This document shows positions 1-9,478 of a DNA stretch of 32,027 bases, in pieces; position 1 is the stretch's first letter, and the number at the start of each line of letters is the position of its first letter. The translations under genes and the position numbers were made by a program. Origin of the DNA: Methyloversatilis discipulorum (GTDB lineage: Bacteria > Pseudomonadota > Gammaproteobacteria > Burkholderiales > Rhodocyclaceae); contig NZ_JADMJL010000023.1 of the NCBI RefSeq assembly GCF_018780585.1, positions 1 through 32,027 on the forward strand, read 5' to 3'. The notes under the pieces are model-generated. The model did no database searches. It saw only the letters and a program-made list of their open reading frames with translations, and was not told where the DNA came from.

Positions 1-52
1 CACCACCTTGACATGGTGGGGGTCGTTGGTTCGAGTCCAATCGCGCCTACCA
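1..52 (+). tRNA. tRNA-Val(GAC), 3' part
   Basis: The window opens inside a tRNA. The anticodon stem CCACC/GGTGG encloses the 7-base loop TTGACAT, giving anticodon GAC (valine). It is followed by a 5-base variable region, a T arm GTTGG-TTCGAGT-CCAAT, the acceptor 3' strand, discriminator A and an encoded CCA at 50-52. The acceptor 5' strand and D arm lie outside the window. A tRNA-Val just before thrS is a familiar betaproteobacterial arrangement. Confidence 0.93.
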
Positions 53-144
53 ACACACACTGCAGGGCTTGAAAGGCAGCGTTATGACACCGCGAACTCG
101 TTTCACCCCGGTATCGATCACTGCCTGAGGCCTGCAGCCAAAGA

Positions 145-199
145 CGCACGTTCTGACGTGCGCAGACAGAAAAGTGCGGCCGAGGCCGCACTTTTTTTT
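145..199 (+). terminator. Tandem hairpins ending in an intrinsic terminator, thrS leader
   Basis: A 7-bp hairpin (145-151 with 156-162, loop TCTG) is followed by a strong hairpin AAGTGCGGCC/GGCCGCACTT (about 172-193) that runs into eight T residues ending at 199. The second is a classical rho-independent terminator lying between tRNA-Val and the thrS ribosome binding site. The modules CGCAC (145-149), GTGCG (158-162), GTGCG (174-178) and CGCAC (187-191) are interchangeable partners. An alternative 1:3 pairing would break the terminator, so the element could be an attenuator. That last step is inference. Confidence 0.8.
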
Positions 200-248
200 C
201 GTCCATAGATTCCATTACATCCCCGTTACCGATTTCCGGAGCAAGACC

Positions 249-2171
249 ATGGTCAACATCACCCTGCCTGATGGTTCGGTCCGCAGTTTCGAATCCGCCG
301 TGACCGTCCGCGACGTCGCCGCGTCGATCGGCGCGGGTCTGGCGAAGGCGGCATTGGCCGGCCGTGTGGACGGCAAGCTGGTTGATACCTCCTTCGTCAT
401 CGAGAACGACGCGCAACTGGCCATCGTGACCGACAAGGACGCCGACGGCCTGGACATGATCCGCCACTCGACGGCCCACCTGCTGGCGTATGCGGTGAAG
501 GAGCTGTTCCCGGATGCCCAGGTGACCATCGGTCCGGTGATCGACAACGGCTTCTATTACGACTTCTCGTACAAGCGCCCGTTCACGCCGGAGGATCTGG
601 TGGCGATCGAACAGCGCATGGCCGAACTGGCGAAAAAGGACATTCCGGTGTCGCGCGAGGTGTGGCAGCGCGACAAGGCGGTCGAGTTCTTCAAGTCCAT
701 CGGCGAGCACTACAAGGCGGAAATCATCGCGTCGATTCCGGCCGACCAGGACGTGTCGCTGTATCGCGAGGGCGATTTCATCGATCTGTGTCGCGGCCCG
801 CACGTGCCGTCTACCGGCAAGCTCAAGGTGTTCAAGCTGATGAAGGTGGCCGGTGCCTACTGGCGCGGCGACGCGAAGAACGAAATGCTCCAGCGCATCT
901 ATGGCACCGCCTGGGCGAAGAAGGACGAGCAGGATGCCTATCTGAACATGCTGGAAGAGGCGGAAAAGCGCGATCACCGCCGCCTGGCCAAGCAGCTCGA
1001 CCTCTTCCACATGCAGGAAGAGGCGCCGGGCATGGTCTTCTGGCACCCGAAGGGCTGGGTGGTATGGCAGCAGATCGAGCAGTACATGCGTAATGCGCTC
1101 GATCGCGCCGGCTACCGCGAAGTGAAAACGCCGCTGATGATGGACCGTGTGCTGTGGGAGAAGTCCGGCCACTGGGAGAACTACCGCGAGAACATGTTCA
1201 CGACGGAGTCGGAGAAGCGTGACTACGCGGTGAAGCCGATGAACTGCCCGGGCCACGTGCAGATCTTCAACAACACGCTGCATTCCTATCGCGACCTGCC
1301 GCTGCGCATCGCCGAATTCGGCTCCTGCCATCGTAACGAGCCGTCCGGCGCGCTGCATGGCCTGATGCGCGTGCGCGGTTTCGTGCAGGACGATGCACAC
1401 ATCTTCTGTACCGAAGCTCAGATCACGTCTGAAGTGATCGCCTTCAACGAACTGCTGCAGACCGTGTATCGCGATTTCGGCTTCACCGACGTCGCGGTCA
1501 AGCTGTCGCTGCGTCCGCCGAAGCGGGCCGGGTCCGACGACGTGTGGGATCGCGCCGAGGCTGGCTTGCGTGATGCGCTGTCGGCATCCGGCATGCAGTG
1601 GGAGGAACTGCCGGGCGAGGGGGCCTTCTACGGTCCGAAGATCGAGTACCACATCAAGGACGCGATCGGTCGCTCGTGGCAGTGCGGTACGCTGCAGCTC
1701 GATTTCGTGCTGCCTGAGCGTTTGCACGCCGAGTACGTGGCGGAGGACAACTCGCGCCAGCGTCCGGTCATGCTGCACCGCGCCGTGCTCGGTTCGCTCG
1801 AGCGTTTCATCGGCATCCTGATCGAAAACCACGCCGGAAACTTCCCTTTGTGGCTCGCGCCGGTGCAGGCCGTCGTGATGAGCATCACCGAAGCGCAGGC
1901 CGATTACGCTCAAACCGTTGCAAATGCGCTACGCGACGCCGGTCTGCGTGTCGAATGCGATTTGCGCGGAGAGAAAATAAACTATAAAATCCGCGAACAT
2001 AGCTTGCAAAAGCTGCCTTACCAGATTGTCGTCGGCGACAAGGAGAAGGCAGCAAACGTGGTGGCCGTGCGTGCCCGCGGAAATATCGATCTCGGGCAGA
2101 TGCCTTTGAGCGACCTGATTCAGCGTTTCGCTGATGAAATCGCTTCCCGGGGCATCGATCGCACGGCTTGA
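249..2171 (+). CDS. thrS: Threonine--tRNA ligase
   Basis: Cytosolic class II synthetase that charges tRNA-Thr and edits mischarged Ser-tRNA-Thr. The 640 residues match the family (E. coli 642). An N-terminal TGS domain (about 1-62) is followed by the editing domain with the zinc-site-like set His73, His77, Cys181 and His185. The catalytic core has MNCPGH (Cys333), the motif 2 region [18 protein letters not shown], His384 and the motif 3 histidine in [13 protein letters not shown] near 510, which corresponds to the E. coli Cys-His-His zinc site. The ATG at 249 is chosen because GGAG (238-241) lies 7 bases upstream and the protein begins MVNITLPDG. An in-frame GTG at 174 lies inside the terminator and is not credible. 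It heads the translation-factor operon and probably carries an internal promoter for infC near its 3' end. Confidence 0.98.
   Translation: MVNITLPDGSVRSFESAVTVRDVAASIGAGLAKAALAGRVDGKLVDTSFVIENDAQLAIVTDKDADGLDMIRHSTAHLLAYAVKELFPDAQVTIGPVIDNGFYYDFSYKRPFTPEDLVAIEQRMAELAKKDIPVSREVWQRDKAVEFFKSIGEHYKAEIIASIPADQDVSLYREGDFIDLCRGPHVPSTGKLKVFKLMKVAGAYWRGDAKNEMLQRIYGTAWAKKDEQDAYLNMLEEAEKRDHRRLAKQLDLFHMQEEAPGMVFWHPKGWVVWQQIEQYMRNALDRAGYREVKTPLMMDRVLWEKSGHWENYRENMFTTESEKRDYAVKPMNCPGHVQIFNNTLHSYRDLPLRIAEFGSCHRNEPSGALHGLMRVRGFVQDDAHIFCTEAQITSEVIAFNELLQTVYRDFGFTDVAVKLSLRPPKRAGSDDVWDRAEAGLRDALSASGMQWEELPGEGAFYGPKIEYHIKDAIGRSWQCGTLQLDFVLPERLHAEYVAEDNSRQRPVMLHRAVLGSLERFIGILIENHAGNFPLWLAPVQAVVMSITEAQADYAQTVANALRDAGLRVECDLRGEKINYKIREHSLQKLPYQIVVGDKEKAANVVAVRARGNIDLGQMPLSDLIQRFADEIASRGIDRTA
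1962..1990 (+). promoter_or_regulatory. Putative internal promoter for infC within thrS
   Basis: TTGCGC (1962-1967), a 17-base spacer and TAAAAT (1985-1990) sit in a conspicuously A/T-rich patch (1971-1991) of an otherwise GC-rich gene. This is about 200 bases before infC. In E. coli infC also has promoters inside thrS. The assignment is by sequence likeness only. Confidence 0.45.
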
Positions 2172-2196
2172 TTTTTTTCGTCTTGGGAGTACGAGC

Positions 2197-2721
2197 ATCA
2201 GTCAGCAAAAATCGCAGCGCACCAATTCGGAGATCAACGCCCCTGAAATCCGCCTCGTAGGCGACGAGGGCGAACAGCTTGGAATCATGTCTTCACGCCA
2301 GGCATTGGCCATGGCGGAAGAGGCTGGACTTGATCTGGTCGAAATTGCGCCGCTTGCCAAGCCGCCGGTCTGTCGTCTGATGGACTTCGGCAAGTTCAAG
2401 TACCAGGAAGCCAAGCGCGCTGCCGAGGCGAAAGCCAAGCAGAAGCAGATCCAGGTCAAGGAAGTCAAGTTCCGTCCGGGTACGGACGAGGGTGACTACC
2501 AGATCAAGCTGCGCAACCTGACGCGCTTCCTTCAGGACGGCGACAAGGCGAAGGTCACCCTTCGTTTCCGCGGTCGTGAAATGGCGCACCAGGAGTTCGG
2601 TATCCGCCTGCTTGAGCGCGTGAAGACGGATCTCGAAGCACTGGCTGTAGTCGAGCAGTTTCCGAAGCTTGAAGGGCGACAGCTGATCATGGTGCTGGCT
2701 CCCCAGAAGAAGAAGGTCTGA
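2197..2721 (+). CDS. infC: Translation initiation factor IF-3 (AUC start)
   Basis: IF-3 binds the 30S subunit, prevents premature 50S joining and proofreads the start codon and initiator tRNA. The 174-residue product has the usual N domain ([20 protein letters not shown] near the start), a lysine-rich linker and the C domain ending in APQKKKV. The start is read as ATC at 2197, preceded by GGGAG (2185-2189) with 7 bases of spacing. This gives the family length. The nearest upstream in-frame ATG (2134) lies inside thrS, has no supporting ribosome binding site and adds 21 unrelated residues. A rare AUU/AUC start is the known basis of IF-3 autoregulation, because IF-3 itself discriminates against such codons. 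It follows thrS by 25 bases and precedes rpmI-rplT. Confidence 0.95.
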   Translation: MSQQKSQRTNSEINAPEIRLVGDEGEQLGIMSSRQALAMAEEAGLDLVEIAPLAKPPVCRLMDFGKFKYQEAKRAAEAKAKQKQIQVKEVKFRPGTDEGDYQIKLRNLTRFLQDGDKAKVTLRFRGREMAHQEFGIRLLERVKTDLEALAVVEQFPKLEGRQLIMVLAPQKKKV

Positions 2722-2763
2722 CCGACGCTTCTCAGGAATCTGCCGGGGTGATACCTGGCGATG

Positions 2764-2805
2764 CGCGAGGCAGAAGCCTCGCGTCGCCGACACATCAGTG
2801 TCGGC
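2764..2805 (+). promoter_or_regulatory. Twin perfect hairpins in the infC-rpmI spacer
   Basis: Two consecutive perfect hairpins occupy the spacer. The first is CGCGAGGC/GCCTCGCG (2764-2771 with 2776-2783, loop AGAA). The second is GCCGACAC/GTGTCGGC (2786-2793 with 2798-2805, loop ATCA). No T tract follows, so this is not a terminator. In other bacteria ribosomal protein L20 represses rpmI-rplT by binding a structured leader in this position. A similar role here is inference. Confidence 0.55.
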
Positions 2806-2885
2806 AAAACAAGTATTCACGGGTCTGAAAGTGCAGCGAAGGGTTCGCGGCCACCTGTGAAGATGACATAAATGGAGTTTTTGTC

Positions 2886-3083
2886 ATGCCCAAGATGAAG
2901 ACCAAGAAGGGCGCTGCAAAGCGCTTCAAGGTCCGGGCGAGCGGCAGCATCAAGCGTTCGCAGGCGTTCAAGCGCCACATCCTCACCAAGAAGACCACCA
3001 AGTCGAAGCGTCAGCTTCGCGGTACGACGGCGGTGCACGCCACGGACGACGCACGCGTCCGCAACATGTTGCCCTACGCATAA
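2886..3083 (+). CDS. rpmI: 50S ribosomal protein bL35
   Basis: Small, very basic 65-residue protein of the large ribosomal subunit, beginning [16 protein letters not shown] and containing the family segment around [16 protein letters not shown]. The length equals that of E. coli L35. The ATG at 2886 is preceded by GGAG (2874-2877). It sits between infC and rplT, 12 bases before rplT, and is probably co-regulated with rplT through the structured infC-rpmI spacer. Confidence 0.97.
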   Translation: MPKMKTKKGAAKRFKVRASGSIKRSQAFKRHILTKKTTKSKRQLRGTTAVHATDDARVRNMLPYA

Positions 3084-3095
3084 GGAGGCCGAACC

Positions 3096-3455
3096 ATGCC
3101 GAGAGTGAAACGTGGCGTGACGGCACGTGCCCGTCATAAGAAAGTTCTTGACCAGGCCAAGGGTTACCGCGGCCGTCGCAACAGTGTCTACCGGATCGCC
3201 AAAGAAGCGGTGATGAAGGCGGGGCAATATGCCTACCGCGACCGTCGTCAACGCAAGCGTCAGTTCCGTTCGCTGTGGATCGTGCGTATCAACGCCGCCG
3301 CACGTGAGCTGGGCATGACCTACTCCACGCTGATCAACGGCCTGAACAAGGCGTCGATCCAGGTGGACCGCAAGGTGCTGGCTGACCTCGCCGTGTTCGA
3401 CAAGGCTGCGTTTGCCGCCATTGCGAACCAGGCCAAGGCCAAGCTCGCCGCCTGA
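3096..3455 (+). CDS. rplT: 50S ribosomal protein bL20
   Basis: 23S rRNA-binding protein needed early in large-subunit assembly, and in several bacteria the autorepressor of rpmI-rplT. The 119 residues match the family. The basic N-terminal extension [16 protein letters not shown] and the segment [19 protein letters not shown] are diagnostic. A strong AGGAGG precedes the ATG at 3096. The gene is followed directly by a rho-independent terminator that separates the ribosomal part of the operon from pheST. Confidence 0.98.
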   Translation: MPRVKRGVTARARHKKVLDQAKGYRGRRNSVYRIAKEAVMKAGQYAYRDRRQRKRQFRSLWIVRINAAARELGMTYSTLINGLNKASIQVDRKVLADLAVFDKAAFAAIANQAKAKLAA

Positions 3456-3468
3456 GCGTCCCGTACGC

Positions 3469-3497
3469 AAAAAAAGGAGGCCAGGCCTCCTTTTTTT
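3469..3497 (+). terminator. Rho-independent terminator/attenuator between rplT and pheS
   Basis: A 12-bp inverted repeat consists of seven A plus GGAGG (3469-3480) and CCTCC plus seven T (3486-3497), with loop CCAGG. It lies 13 bases after the rplT stop and 27 bases before the pheS ATG. E. coli uses the pheM leader peptide to attenuate pheST at this place. No phenylalanine-rich short reading frame fits in the 69-base spacer here. Confidence 0.88.
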
Positions 3498-3518
3498 GTC
3501 CCTGAAATACCTGGGTAG

Positions 3519-4556
<1,038 letters not shown>

Positions 4557-4568
4557 GGTTTCACTGAC

Positions 4569-6938
4569 ATGCAATTTTCCGAAAAGTGGTTGCGCAGCTT
4601 TGTCGATCCGGAGATCGACACCGCAGCGCTGTCTCACCTGCTGACGATGGCCGGCCTTGAAGTCGAGGAACTGGATCCGGCGGCGGCGCCTTTCACCGGC
4701 GTCGTGGTTGCGGAAGTGCTGTCGGTGGCGCCGCACCCGGACGCGGATCGCCTGCGCGTCTGCCAGGTCAATGCGGGCGGCGAGCCGCTGCAGATCGTCT
4801 GTGGTGCGCCGAATGTCGCCGCTGGCATGAAGGTGCCCTGCGCCACCGTGGGTGCGAAGTTGCCGGGCATCGACATCAAGCGCGCCAAGCTGCGCGGTGT
4901 CGAAAGCAGCGGCATGCTGTGTTCGGCACGCGAACTGGGCATCTCGGAAGAGGCCTCCGGCCTGCTCGCGCTACCGGCCGATGCGCCGGTGGGCACCAGC
5001 ATCCGTGAATACCTCGATCTCGATGACAATGTGTTCGTTATCAAGCTCACGCCTAACCGGGCGGACTGCTTCGGCATGACCGGCATCGCCCGCGAGGTTG
5101 CAGCGCTGACCGGTGCACCGCTGAGCCTGCCGACGATCGCCACCGCACCGGTGAGCATCGCCGACGTACTGCCGGTGAAGGTCGAGCACGCCGATCTGTG
5201 TGGTCGTTTTTCAGGCCGCGTCATCCGTGGCGTCAATGCCCGTGCGGCGACGCCGGACTGGATGAAGCGTCGCCTGGAGCGCGCCGGCATGCGCTCGATT
5301 TCGGTACTGGTCGACATTTCCAACTACGTCATGCTGGAAATGAACCGCCCGAATCACGTGTTCGATCTCGACCGCGTGCAGGGCGGCCTGCATGTGCGCT
5401 GGGCGAAGGCGGGTGAGAAGCTGGTGCTGCTGAACGAACAGACCATCGAACTCACCACCGACTGCGGCGTGATCGCCGACGACGCCGGTGTCGAGAGCTT
5501 CGCCGGCATCATGGGCGGCGCGTCGACCTCGTGCACCGACGACACGCGCGACGTCTATGTCGAAGCGGCCTTCTGGCTGCCTGATGCGATCCAGGGCCGC
5601 GCCCGTCGTTACGCCTTCTCCAGCGAAGCGGCGCACCGTTTCGAGCGCGGCGTCGATTTCGCCGACACGGTGGCCGGCGTCGAGCGCGTCAGCCAGCTCA
5701 TCCTCGAGCTGTGTGGCGGCCAGGCCGGTCCGGTCGATGACCAGATCACCGCACTGCCGTCGCGCGATCCGGTTCGGCTGCGTCCTGCCCGCGCGGCGCG
5801 TGTGCTCGGCATCCGTTTCAGCGACGACCAGATCGCTGCGCTGCTCGGCCGCCTCGGCCTCGCGTTCTCGCGCGATGGCAGTGATTTCATCGTGCAGCCG
5901 CCGAGCTGGCGCTTCGATCTGCGCATCGAGGAAGACCTGATCGAGGAACTGGCGCGTCTGCACGGTTACGACAACATCCCGACCGTGCCGCCGGTGGGTC
6001 GCCTGGCGATGCCGGCGCTGCCGGAAGCGCGACGCGGCGCGTTTGCGCTGCGTCACCTGCTGGCTGACCGCGATTACCAGGAGGTGATCAATTTCGCCTT
6101 CGTCGAACGTCGCTGGGAAAGCGACTTCGCGGGCAACGAGGCGCCGGTCGTGCTCGCCAATCCGATCGCCAGCCAGATGTCCGTCATGCGCTCGACGCTG
6201 ATCGGTGGTCTGGTCGACAACGTCGCCACCAACCGCCGTCGCCAGACCGAGCGCGTGCGCGTGTTCGAGATCGGCCGCTGCTTCGCGAAGGATGCCGGTG
6301 CCCAGCCGGTTGCCGGCTATGCACAGACGCTGCGTATCGCGGCGCTGGCCTGGGGCGGTGACAGTGCCGAACAGTGGGGCGTCGCCACGCGTGCGGTCGA
6401 CTTCTTCGACGTGAAGGCGGACGTCGAGGCGCTGCTGTGGCCGCGTCAGGCGACCTTCGCCGTGGCACGTCATCCGGCTCTGCATCCGGGGCGATCTGCG
6501 TCGGTCAGCCTCGACGGACACGTCATCGGCTGCATCGGAGAGCTGCACCCGGAACTGGTCCAGCGTTACGAGCTGGGTTCGGCGCCGGTCCTGTTCGAAC
6601 TCGATCTCGAACCGCTGCTCGAAGTGCCGATGCCGGCACATCGCACGCTGTCGCGTCAGCCCTCGGTGCGTCGCGACATCGCGCTGCTGCTGCCGCGAAG
6701 CACCGCAGCTTCGGCTGTGCTCGACGGTCTGCGGAGCGTCGCACCAGGCATCGTGCAGGAGATCGCACTGTTCGACCTGTATCAGGGCAAAGGCATTGCA
6801 GATACGGAAAAAAGCTTTGCTTTCCGTATACTTATGCAAGATACTGAACGTACTTTGGCGGACGCGGAAGTCGACGCGGCCGTGCAGGAACTGGTGAGCT
6901 ATGCACAGCGTGAGTTCGGGGCAAGGCTGCGCGCCTGA
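4569..6938 (+). CDS. pheT: Phenylalanine--tRNA ligase beta subunit
   Basis: Partner of PheS, providing tRNA binding and editing. The 789 residues match the family (E. coli 795). Regions in order are an N-terminal part, an EMAP-type OB-fold tRNA-binding domain (about 39-150, with VAPHPDADRLRVCQVNAG and QIVCGAPNVAAGMKVP), the B3/B4 editing region (about 210-370), the B5 domain (about 400-475) and a C-terminal ferredoxin-like anticodon-binding domain (about 695-788, starting near LSRQPSVRRDIALLLP). It starts 12 bases after pheS. The last 150 bases contain an unusual A/T-rich palindrome and a promoter-like sequence that may drive ihfA. Confidence 0.98.
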   Translation: MQFSEKWLRSFVDPEIDTAALSHLLTMAGLEVEELDPAAAPFTGVVVAEVLSVAPHPDADRLRVCQVNAGGEPLQIVCGAPNVAAGMKVPCATVGAKLPGIDIKRAKLRGVESSGMLCSARELGISEEASGLLALPADAPVGTSIREYLDLDDNVFVIKLTPNRADCFGMTGIAREVAALTGAPLSLPTIATAPVSIADVLPVKVEHADLCGRFSGRVIRGVNARAATPDWMKRRLERAGMRSISVLVDISNYVMLEMNRPNHVFDLDRVQGGLHVRWAKAGEKLVLLNEQTIELTTDCGVIADDAGVESFAGIMGGASTSCTDDTRDVYVEAAFWLPDAIQGRARRYAFSSEAAHRFERGVDFADTVAGVERVSQLILELCGGQAGPVDDQITALPSRDPVRLRPARAARVLGIRFSDDQIAALLGRLGLAFSRDGSDFIVQPPSWRFDLRIEEDLIEELARLHGYDNIPTVPPVGRLAMPALPEARRGAFALRHLLADRDYQEVINFAFVERRWESDFAGNEAPVVLANPIASQMSVMRSTLIGGLVDNVATNRRRQTERVRVFEIGRCFAKDAGAQPVAGYAQTLRIAALAWGGDSAEQWGVATRAVDFFDVKADVEALLWPRQATFAVARHPALHPGRSASVSLDGHVIGCIGELHPELVQRYELGSAPVLFELDLEPLLEVPMPAHRTLSRQPSVRRDIALLLPRSTAASAVLDGLRSVAPGIVQEIALFDLYQGKGIADTEKSFAFRILMQDTERTLADAEVDAAVQELVSYAQREFGARLRA
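6803..6845 (+). promoter_or_regulatory. Palindrome and putative internal ihfA promoter in pheT
   Basis: TACGGAAA (6803-6810) and TTTCCGTA (6821-6828) form a perfect 8-bp inverted repeat around a 10-base centre. Overlapping it, TTGCTT (6817-6822) and GATACT (6840-6845) are separated by 17 bases, as in a sigma-70 promoter. This is about 130 bases before ihfA. E. coli ihfA also has its own promoter inside pheT. The function here is inferred from position and spacing. Confidence 0.4.
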
Positions 6939-6971
6939 GGCGGCAGGGCGACAGGAGTTGAAGGGAGCCGC

Positions 6972-7280
6972 ATGACCACACTGACCAAGGCCGAACTGGC
7001 GGAGATGCTGTTCGAACAGGTAGGGCTGAACAAGCGCGAAGCCAAAGATATGGTCGAAGCATTTTTTGACGAAATCCGCGACGCGCTTGAAAGCGGCGAC
7101 GGCGTGAAGCTGTCGGGCTTCGGCAATTTCCAGCTGCGCGACAAGCCGCAGCGGCCCGGCCGCAACCCGAAAACCGGCGAAGAGATTCCGATCACGGCGC
7201 GGCGCGTCGTCACCTTTCATGCCAGTCAGAAACTGAAGTCGGCAGTCGAGGGCATCGCCTACGATGGAAACGACGAATAA
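6972..7280 (+). CDS. ihfA: Integration host factor subunit alpha
   Basis: Alpha subunit of the heterodimeric DNA-bending protein IHF, which shapes promoters (notably sigma-54 promoters), recombination sites and the nucleoid. It has 102 residues. The N-terminal [29 protein letters not shown] and the GFGNFQLR strand are typical, as is the beta-arm [14 protein letters not shown] whose proline intercalates DNA. GGGAG (6964-6968) precedes the ATG. Location after pheT is the conserved proteobacterial position of the alpha, not beta, subunit. Its last 17 bases overlap the following merR-type gene. IHF is relevant to the sigma-54 promoter at 27431. Confidence 0.97.
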   Translation: MTTLTKAELAEMLFEQVGLNKREAKDMVEAFFDEIRDALESGDGVKLSGFGNFQLRDKPQRPGRNPKTGEEIPITARRVVTFHASQKLKSAVEGIAYDGNDE

Positions 7281-7632
7281 GGAATCGCAGGCGCTGCCTG
7301 CAATTCCTGCCAAGCGCTATTTCACGATCGGCGAAGTCAGCGAACTGTGCGGCGTGAAGCCGCACGTGCTGCGCTACTGGGAACAGGAATTCACCCAGCT
7401 CAAGCCGGTGAAGCGGCGCGGCAACCGGCGCTACTACCAGCACCACGAAGTGCTGCTGGTGCGCCGTATCCGCCAGTTGCTGTACGAGGAAGGCTTCACC
7501 ATCAGTGGCGCGCGCAACCGGCTCGACGATTCCGATCCGCGTGCGGCGGCAGCCGACGCTGCATCGAGCGGCGGAATCGACGTCGCGGCGCTGCGCAGTG
7601 AACTCGAAGCGCTGCGCGATCTGTTGAGCTGA
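7264..7632 (+). CDS. MerR-family transcriptional regulator
   Basis: Short 122-residue protein with an N-terminal MerR winged helix-turn-helix: [25 protein letters not shown] (about residues 19-43), then the wing [13 protein letters not shown] and a second helical segment [23 protein letters not shown]. The C-terminal part is only about 40 residues. It has no cysteine cluster or evident effector domain, so the signal sensed cannot be read. It overlaps the end of ihfA by 17 bases and is therefore translationally coupled. Small MerR proteins of this kind are conserved next to ihfA in many proteobacteria. Regulatory targets are unknown. Confidence 0.9.
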   Translation: METTNKESQALPAIPAKRYFTIGEVSELCGVKPHVLRYWEQEFTQLKPVKRRGNRRYYQHHEVLLVRRIRQLLYEEGFTISGARNRLDDSDPRAAAADAASSGGIDVAALRSELEALRDLLS

Positions 7633-7681
7633 ACGTATTCATTTTTAGTGCATCGCGGCCCCGCAAGCGGCAGTCCGCTGT

Positions 7682-7687
7682 TATACT
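7682..7687 (+). promoter_or_regulatory. Putative -10 element of tRNA-Pro
   Basis: TATACT lies 12 bases before the mature tRNA 5' end, the spacing expected for a tRNA promoter with a short 5' leader. No convincing -35 hexamer is visible 16-18 bases upstream, so confidence is limited. Confidence 0.4.
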
Positions 7688-7698
7688 TGCAGGCTGAG

Positions 7699-7776
<78 letters not shown>

Positions 7777-7819
7777 TTTGTTTGTTTCCGGCAGTGCTGA
7801 TGCACAGGCCGATCTGCTC

Positions 7820-7847
7820 AAGCCGTTCCGTTCCGGAACGGCTTTTT
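7820..7847 (+). terminator. Rho-independent terminator after tRNA-Pro
   Basis: The stem AAGCCGTTCC/GGAACGGCTT (7820-7829 with 7835-7844), loop GTTCC, runs into five T residues. It ends the tRNA transcript and separates it from the transporter gene. Confidence 0.87.
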
Positions 7848-7917
7848 GCTTTCTGGCGGTCACTGCGGCGGAGCGTTGTTGAGCGCGCTGTCGTGCTGCT
7901 CTGCACGAAGGAAGTCC

Positions 7918-9258
7918 ATGCGCATGTCCGCTCTGTCCGCGCAGATGACCGGCGGCGTGGTGGGGACGTTGATCGCGCTGGCGGTCTATGTCCTTGGTCC
8001 GGCCGATGACGCGCTGCGTGCCGGTCTGGCCATCTTCGTGCTGATCGGCGCACTGTGGCTGACGCAGGCGCTGCCGCTGACCCTCACCGCACTGCTGGTG
8101 CCGGTGTGCGCGGTGCTGTCGGGTCTGATGAGCGTACAGCAGGCGCTCGCGCCCTTTGCCCATCCCATCATTTTCCTGTTTCTCGGTGGCTTCGCGCTCG
8201 CCGCCGCATTGGCTCGGCACGGCCTCGATCGTCTGCTTGCACGTCGTGTGATGGCCCTCGCCGGCGGATACCGCCTGCGCGCGCATCTGCTGCTGTTCGT
8301 GCTCGTTGCCGCGCTGTCGATGTGGATCAGCAACACGGCGGCGGCCGTCATGGCGCTGCCGCTTGCGCTCGGACTGCTACCCGCCACGGCGGATGCGCGC
8401 GAGCGCACCTTCGTGCTTCTCGGGGTGGCCTACAGCGCCAGCATCGGCGGCATCGGCACCCTCGTCGGCAGCCCGCCCAACGCCATCGCAGCGGCGCAGG
8501 CGGGAATCGGCTTCGCTGAGTGGATGCGCTTCGGCATTCCGGCGGTACTGCTGCTTATGCCGCTGATGGTCGGTGTGCTGTGGCTAATGTTGCGGCCACC
8601 TGTCGACGGCGACGCGCCCTTGCTGGCGGACGAGCATTACGCCTGGACACCGGGCGCGCTTCTGACGCTCGTCGTGTTTGCCTGCGCGGTGCTGGCCTGG
8701 GTGTTCGGCGCACCGCTGGGTCGCCTGCTCGGTGTGGCCGGCGACATCGATGCGCTGATCGCGTTGATCGTGCTGAGTGCACTCGTGGCTGGCCGGGCGG
8801 TCGAGTGGAAGGACGTCGAGCGGCAGACCGAGTGGGGCGTGCTGCTGCTGTTCGGCGGTGGGCTCGCACTCGGTGCCGTGCTCGGAAGCAGCGGTGCAAG
8901 CGGCTATCTGTCCGACCGTTTGCTGAGCGTGATGGCCGACGCGCCGGGCTGGTTGATCGTGCTCGGCGTGGTGGCCTTCGTGGTCATGTTGACGGAGCTG
9001 GTGAGCAATACCGCTACTGCGGCGCTGCTGGTGCCCTTGCTCGTTGCGCTGGCACCCGATGTTGGCCTCGATCCGCGGGGACTGGCGGTGGCCGCGGCGA
9101 TTTCGGCGTCCTGTGCCTTCATGCTGCCGGTCGCAACGCCGCCGAACGCTCTGGTGTTCGGCACCGGCGCCGTCGCGGCGCGCGACATGATGCGGTGCGG
9201 GCTGCTGCTCAACCTGGTCTGCATCCTGGTGATCTCCGCTCTCGTCGGCGTACTCTGA
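7918..9258 (+). CDS. SLC13/DASS-family Na+-coupled anion transporter
   Basis: Inner-membrane carrier of the divalent-anion:sodium symporter family, whose members take up dicarboxylates, sulfate or similar anions. The 446 residues form many hydrophobic helices arranged as two repeats. Each repeat carries the Na+/substrate SNT motif ([16 protein letters not shown] and [17 protein letters not shown]) and a second tip sequence ([16 protein letters not shown] and [16 protein letters not shown], the latter the family signature). The ATG at 7918 is chosen because AAGGA precedes it by 5 bases. The ATG at 7924 is also possible, whereas the longer TTG-initiated frame begins inside the preceding terminator. 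It stands alone between tRNA-Pro and surE. The substrate cannot be assigned from sequence. Confidence 0.9.
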   Translation: MRMSALSAQMTGGVVGTLIALAVYVLGPADDALRAGLAIFVLIGALWLTQALPLTLTALLVPVCAVLSGLMSVQQALAPFAHPIIFLFLGGFALAAALARHGLDRLLARRVMALAGGYRLRAHLLLFVLVAALSMWISNTAAAVMALPLALGLLPATADARERTFVLLGVAYSASIGGIGTLVGSPPNAIAAAQAGIGFAEWMRFGIPAVLLLMPLMVGVLWLMLRPPVDGDAPLLADEHYAWTPGALLTLVVFACAVLAWVFGAPLGRLLGVAGDIDALIALIVLSALVAGRAVEWKDVERQTEWGVLLLFGGGLALGAVLGSSGASGYLSDRLLSVMADAPGWLIVLGVVAFVVMLTELVSNTATAALLVPLLVALAPDVGLDPRGLAVAAAISASCAFMLPVATPPNALVFGTGAVAARDMMRCGLLLNLVCILVISALVGVL

Positions 9259-9478
9259 ACGCGTCCGGACGGCTGTGCGCGGCGCCGTGCTATAGTCCGC
9301 GGCTGATTTCGCGGGGCTCCGGCAGGGCGTGCGGCGGTGTGCCGGCAAGCCCGACGGCAAGGCCTCGCGCCGTTTTCCCATGTGCGTCGCCGACATCCGG
9401 ACCGCAATCCGGCCGCAGCTCCGGCGCACTCGACCGGCACCCAGGCGTCCGGTCGCAACCTTCGTTCCGCAGCCTTTC

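Noticed and set aside
174-248. In-frame GTG extension of thrS
   Set aside because: It begins inside the terminator hairpin and T tract, while the ATG at 249 has GGAG at the right distance and matches the family N terminus.
2134-2196. ATG start for infC within thrS
   Set aside because: No suitable ribosome binding site, and the added residues do not belong to IF-3. ATC at 2197 fits length and spacing.
5211-7313. 700-codon minus-strand frame over pheT and ihfA
   Set aside because: Antisense shadow with typical Arg/His/Asp-rich composition and no homology I recognise.
7846-7917. TTG-initiated N-terminal extension of the SLC13-type carrier
   Set aside because: It starts inside the tRNA-Pro terminator. 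ATG at 7918 has AAGGA upstream.
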